A DNA stretch of 24,445 nt from CAYWOS01 sp964459985. GTDB lineage: Bacteria; Bacillota; Clostridia; Christensenellales; Aristaeellaceae. The notes under the pieces were generated by a model. The model had not been told where the DNA came from and searched no databases. It worked only from the letters and a program-made list of their open reading frames with translations. Shown one piece after another: positions 22,771 to 24,445 of this stretch (its first letter is position 1; the number at the start of each line of letters is the position of its first letter). The stretch is from NCBI GenBank assembly GCA_964459985.1, contig CAYWOS010000037.1, positions 1 to 24,445 on the forward strand, read 5' to 3'. Position numbers and translations under genes: made by a program.

Positions 22771-23667
22771 ATGTGGTTTTTGCAGGCGCTTTCGTCGGTC
22801 GCGTGCTGGGGCGGCGCGGATATCTGCTATAAGGCGGCGTCCGACAAACGGGAAAACTATACCTCGCTCAAGATTATCATCGCCGTGGGCGTCGTGATGG
22901 GGCTGCACGCGGCGTATCAGTTGTTTTTCGCGGGCGTGCCGTATGATCTTTCGTATATCGTCGGCTATCTGCCCGTATCGGCGTGCTATATCTCGTCGAT
23001 GGCGATCGGGTATTTCGGGCTGCGCTACATGGAATTGTCCGTCGCCTCGCCCGTGCAGAGCGCCTCGGGCGCGATCACGGCGGTTTTGTGCGTGGTCTTT
23101 CTGGGCGCGGCGCTGTCGCTGCCCGAGGGGATCAGCGTGGCGCTCATGTGCGGCGGCGTGATCGCGCTGGGGATCATGGACCGCCGCCGCGCCGATACCG
23201 CGAACATCGGCGGCAAGTACCTGAAAAGCCTGCCGGCGTTCATCCTGCCCGTTCTGTACGCGCTGATCGACGGTCTGGGCACCTTCGCCGACGCCGTGGT
23301 GCTCGACGGCGCGGCGTTCACCGAGGATCAGGCGAACATCAGCTATGAGATCACCTTTTTCGTCTGCGCCGCCGTCGCCGCCGTCTACGTGTACGGCGTC
23401 AGGCGGGAAAAGCTCATGCCCAAGCGGATGCCCGCGCGCTACGCGGCGGCGGGGCTGGAAACGGTCGGGCAGTTCTTTTACGTCTACGCGCTGGCGCAAA
23501 ACCCCGCCGTCGCCGCGCCGATGATCGCGTGCTATCCCGTGCTGTCGATGATTCTTTCGCGCGTTCTGTTGAAGGAAAAACTGACGCGCGGGCAGTATAT
23601 CGCCGCCGCCGCCGTGCTGTGCGGCATCCTGATTTTGGGGATTATGGAAGGATTGGCGGGCGAATGA
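22771..23667 (+). CDS. EamA-type drug/metabolite transporter superfamily permease
   Basis: Membrane permease of 298 residues with about ten hydrophobic helices in two halves, as in the DMT/EamA family that exports or imports small metabolites. Typical spots are WGGADICYKAAS near the N terminus, YFGLRYMELSVASPVQSASGAITAVL in the first half, and ALAQNPAVAAPMIACYPVLSMILSRVLLKEKL in the second. Start is taken as ATG 22771; TTG 22768 is as well placed relative to AAGGAG (22754-22759). The stop overlaps the next start by 4 bp, coupling it to the pyridoxal/pyridoxamine kinase gene; a link to vitamin B6 or its precursors is possible but not shown. Confidence 0.88.
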   Translation: MWFLQALSSVACWGGADICYKAASDKRENYTSLKIIIAVGVVMGLHAAYQLFFAGVPYDLSYIVGYLPVSACYISSMAIGYFGLRYMELSVASPVQSASGAITAVLCVVFLGAALSLPEGISVALMCGGVIALGIMDRRRADTANIGGKYLKSLPAFILPVLYALIDGLGTFADAVVLDGAAFTEDQANISYEITFFVCAAVAAVYVYGVRREKLMPKRMPARYAAAGLETVGQFFYVYALAQNPAVAAPMIACYPVLSMILSRVLLKEKLTRGQYIAAAAVLCGILILGIMEGLAGE

Positions 23668-24445
23668 GAGAGAAAACGGCGCTCGCCGTGCACGATCTGT
23701 CCGGGTTCGGGCGCTGCTCGCTGACGGTGGCGCTGCCCATACTGTCCGTCATGGGCGTGCAGACGTCCTGCCTGCCGACCGCCGTATTGTCCACGCACAC
23801 CGGCGGCTTCACGGGCTACACCTTCCGCGATCTGACGGGCGATATGCGGGCATACTACCGGCATTATCTGCGCGAGGGATTTTCCTTTGACGCCGTGTAT
23901 TCGGGGTATCTGGGGAGCTTTGAGCAGATCGCCATCGTCGAGGAAATCCTGTCCGCCTTCCGTACGCGGGATAATCTTTTGCTCGTCGATCCCGTGATGG
24001 GCGACGAGGGCAAGCTGTACAGCCGCTATACCGACGACATGGCGCGCGGCGTGCGCGGGCTGTGCGCCAAGGCCGACGTGATCGTGCCCAACATGACGGA
24101 AGCGGCGATCCTCACGGGCGACAGCTACCGGGAAAGCGGGCACGACGAAAGCTATCTGCGCGCGCTGTGCCGCGATCTGCGCAAGCTGGGCGCGAAAAAG
24201 GTCGTTTTGACCGGCGTGATGACGGACGACACGCGCGTGGGCGCGGCGTCGGACGACGGGCGGGATTTCCGCGTGATCGCCGAGGCGCGCGTGCCGTGCC
24301 GCTACGACGGCACCGGCGACGTGTTCGCCTCGGTGCTGCTGGGCGCGCTGCTTGCCGGGCGCGATCTGACGGACGCGGCGGCGCTCGCCGTGCGCTTCAC
24401 GCATGACTGCGTGGCGGACAGCGCGGAAAACGGCGTCGATCAGCA
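23664..24445 (+). CDS. Pyridoxine/pyridoxal/pyridoxamine kinase, 3' end cut by the window
   Basis: Vitamin B6 salvage kinase of the PdxK/PdxY (ribokinase-like) family, which phosphorylates the 5' hydroxyl of B6 vitamers. About 260 residues are visible and the frame runs off the window, so the end is missing but probably short. Landmarks are HDLSGFGRCSLT (10-21), LSTHTGGFTGYT, the YSGYLGS segment, LLVDPVMGDEGKLY, VPNMTEAAILTG and the catalytic GTGDVFAS close to the C terminus. The ATG overlaps the stop of the EamA-type gene. It belongs to the run from the HAD hydrolase onward. Confidence 0.92.
   Translation, partial: MREKTALAVHDLSGFGRCSLTVALPILSVMGVQTSCLPTAVLSTHTGGFTGYTFRDLTGDMRAYYRHYLREGFSFDAVYSGYLGSFEQIAIVEEILSAFRTRDNLLLVDPVMGDEGKLYSRYTDDMARGVRGLCAKADVIVPNMTEAAILTGDSYRESGHDESYLRALCRDLRKLGAKKVVLTGVMTDDTRVGAASDDGRDFRVIAEARVPCRYDGTGDVFASVLLGALLAGRDLTDAAALAVRFTHDCVADSAENGVDQ

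Overview
This is a GC-rich (about 60-65% by eye) stretch of a Gram-positive chromosome from the Clostridia. The best evidence is the block yqfC-yqfD-phoH-pgpH-ybeY-cdd-era, a gene order typical of spore-forming Firmicutes. Other support comes from strong AGGAGG-type ribosome binding sites, sigma-A-like promoters, a MreB homologue, lipoprotein signal peptides and a standalone E2-like acyltransferase of a type I recall from Clostridia. A run of exactly 100 N flanked by a 55-bp duplication suggests a scaffolded metagenome or draft assembly. An uncultured gut-type clade is my guess and the sequence does not prove it.

Layout. (1) 1-1551: a monocistronic ABC solute-binding lipoprotein on the + strand with its own promoter and terminator and no transporter partners in view. 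(2) 1763-7090, minus strand: reading downstream from the right, a HAD phosphatase and a four-repeat peptidoglycan-binding lipoprotein, then an MreB-like actin and a TauE/SafE permease, then a secreted cadherin-like-domain protein. (3) 7091-13837, minus strand: the tightly packed yqfC-yqfD-phoH-pgpH-(ybeY::cdd)-era operon, in which YbeY and cytidine deaminase form one continuous protein. (4) 13995-15767, minus strand: a small DUF378 membrane protein and adenylosuccinate lyase (purB). (5) 15883-17012, + strand: a LacI-family regulator diverging from purB, with a near-consensus promoter and an operator-like palindrome at the predicted transcription start. (6) 17044-17361: a gene-free stretch tiled end to end by about ten hairpins, opened and closed by the same 32-bp hairpin. 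(7) 17375-18298, minus strand: an E2/CAT-fold acyltransferase homologue lacking the usual catalytic residues, with the artificial-looking gap at its start. (8) 18606-24445, + strand: mscL with a zinc-ribbon tail, then a close-packed run of a HAD hydrolase, two DUF975 membrane paralogues, peptidase T, an EamA-type permease and a pyridoxine/pyridoxamine kinase cut by the window end.

Most of the window is ordinary core genome: ribosome maturation and rRNA processing (Era, YbeY), c-di-AMP breakdown (PgpH), sporulation-linked proteins (YqfC/D), purine synthesis, envelope genes and salvage. I see no phage, transposase, CRISPR array, toxin system, rRNA or tRNA. The items most worth a second look are the hairpin array at 17044-17361, the YbeY-Cdd fusion, the degenerate E2-like active site, and the overlap artefact around the N run, which if collapsed restores a normal promoter and start for that gene.
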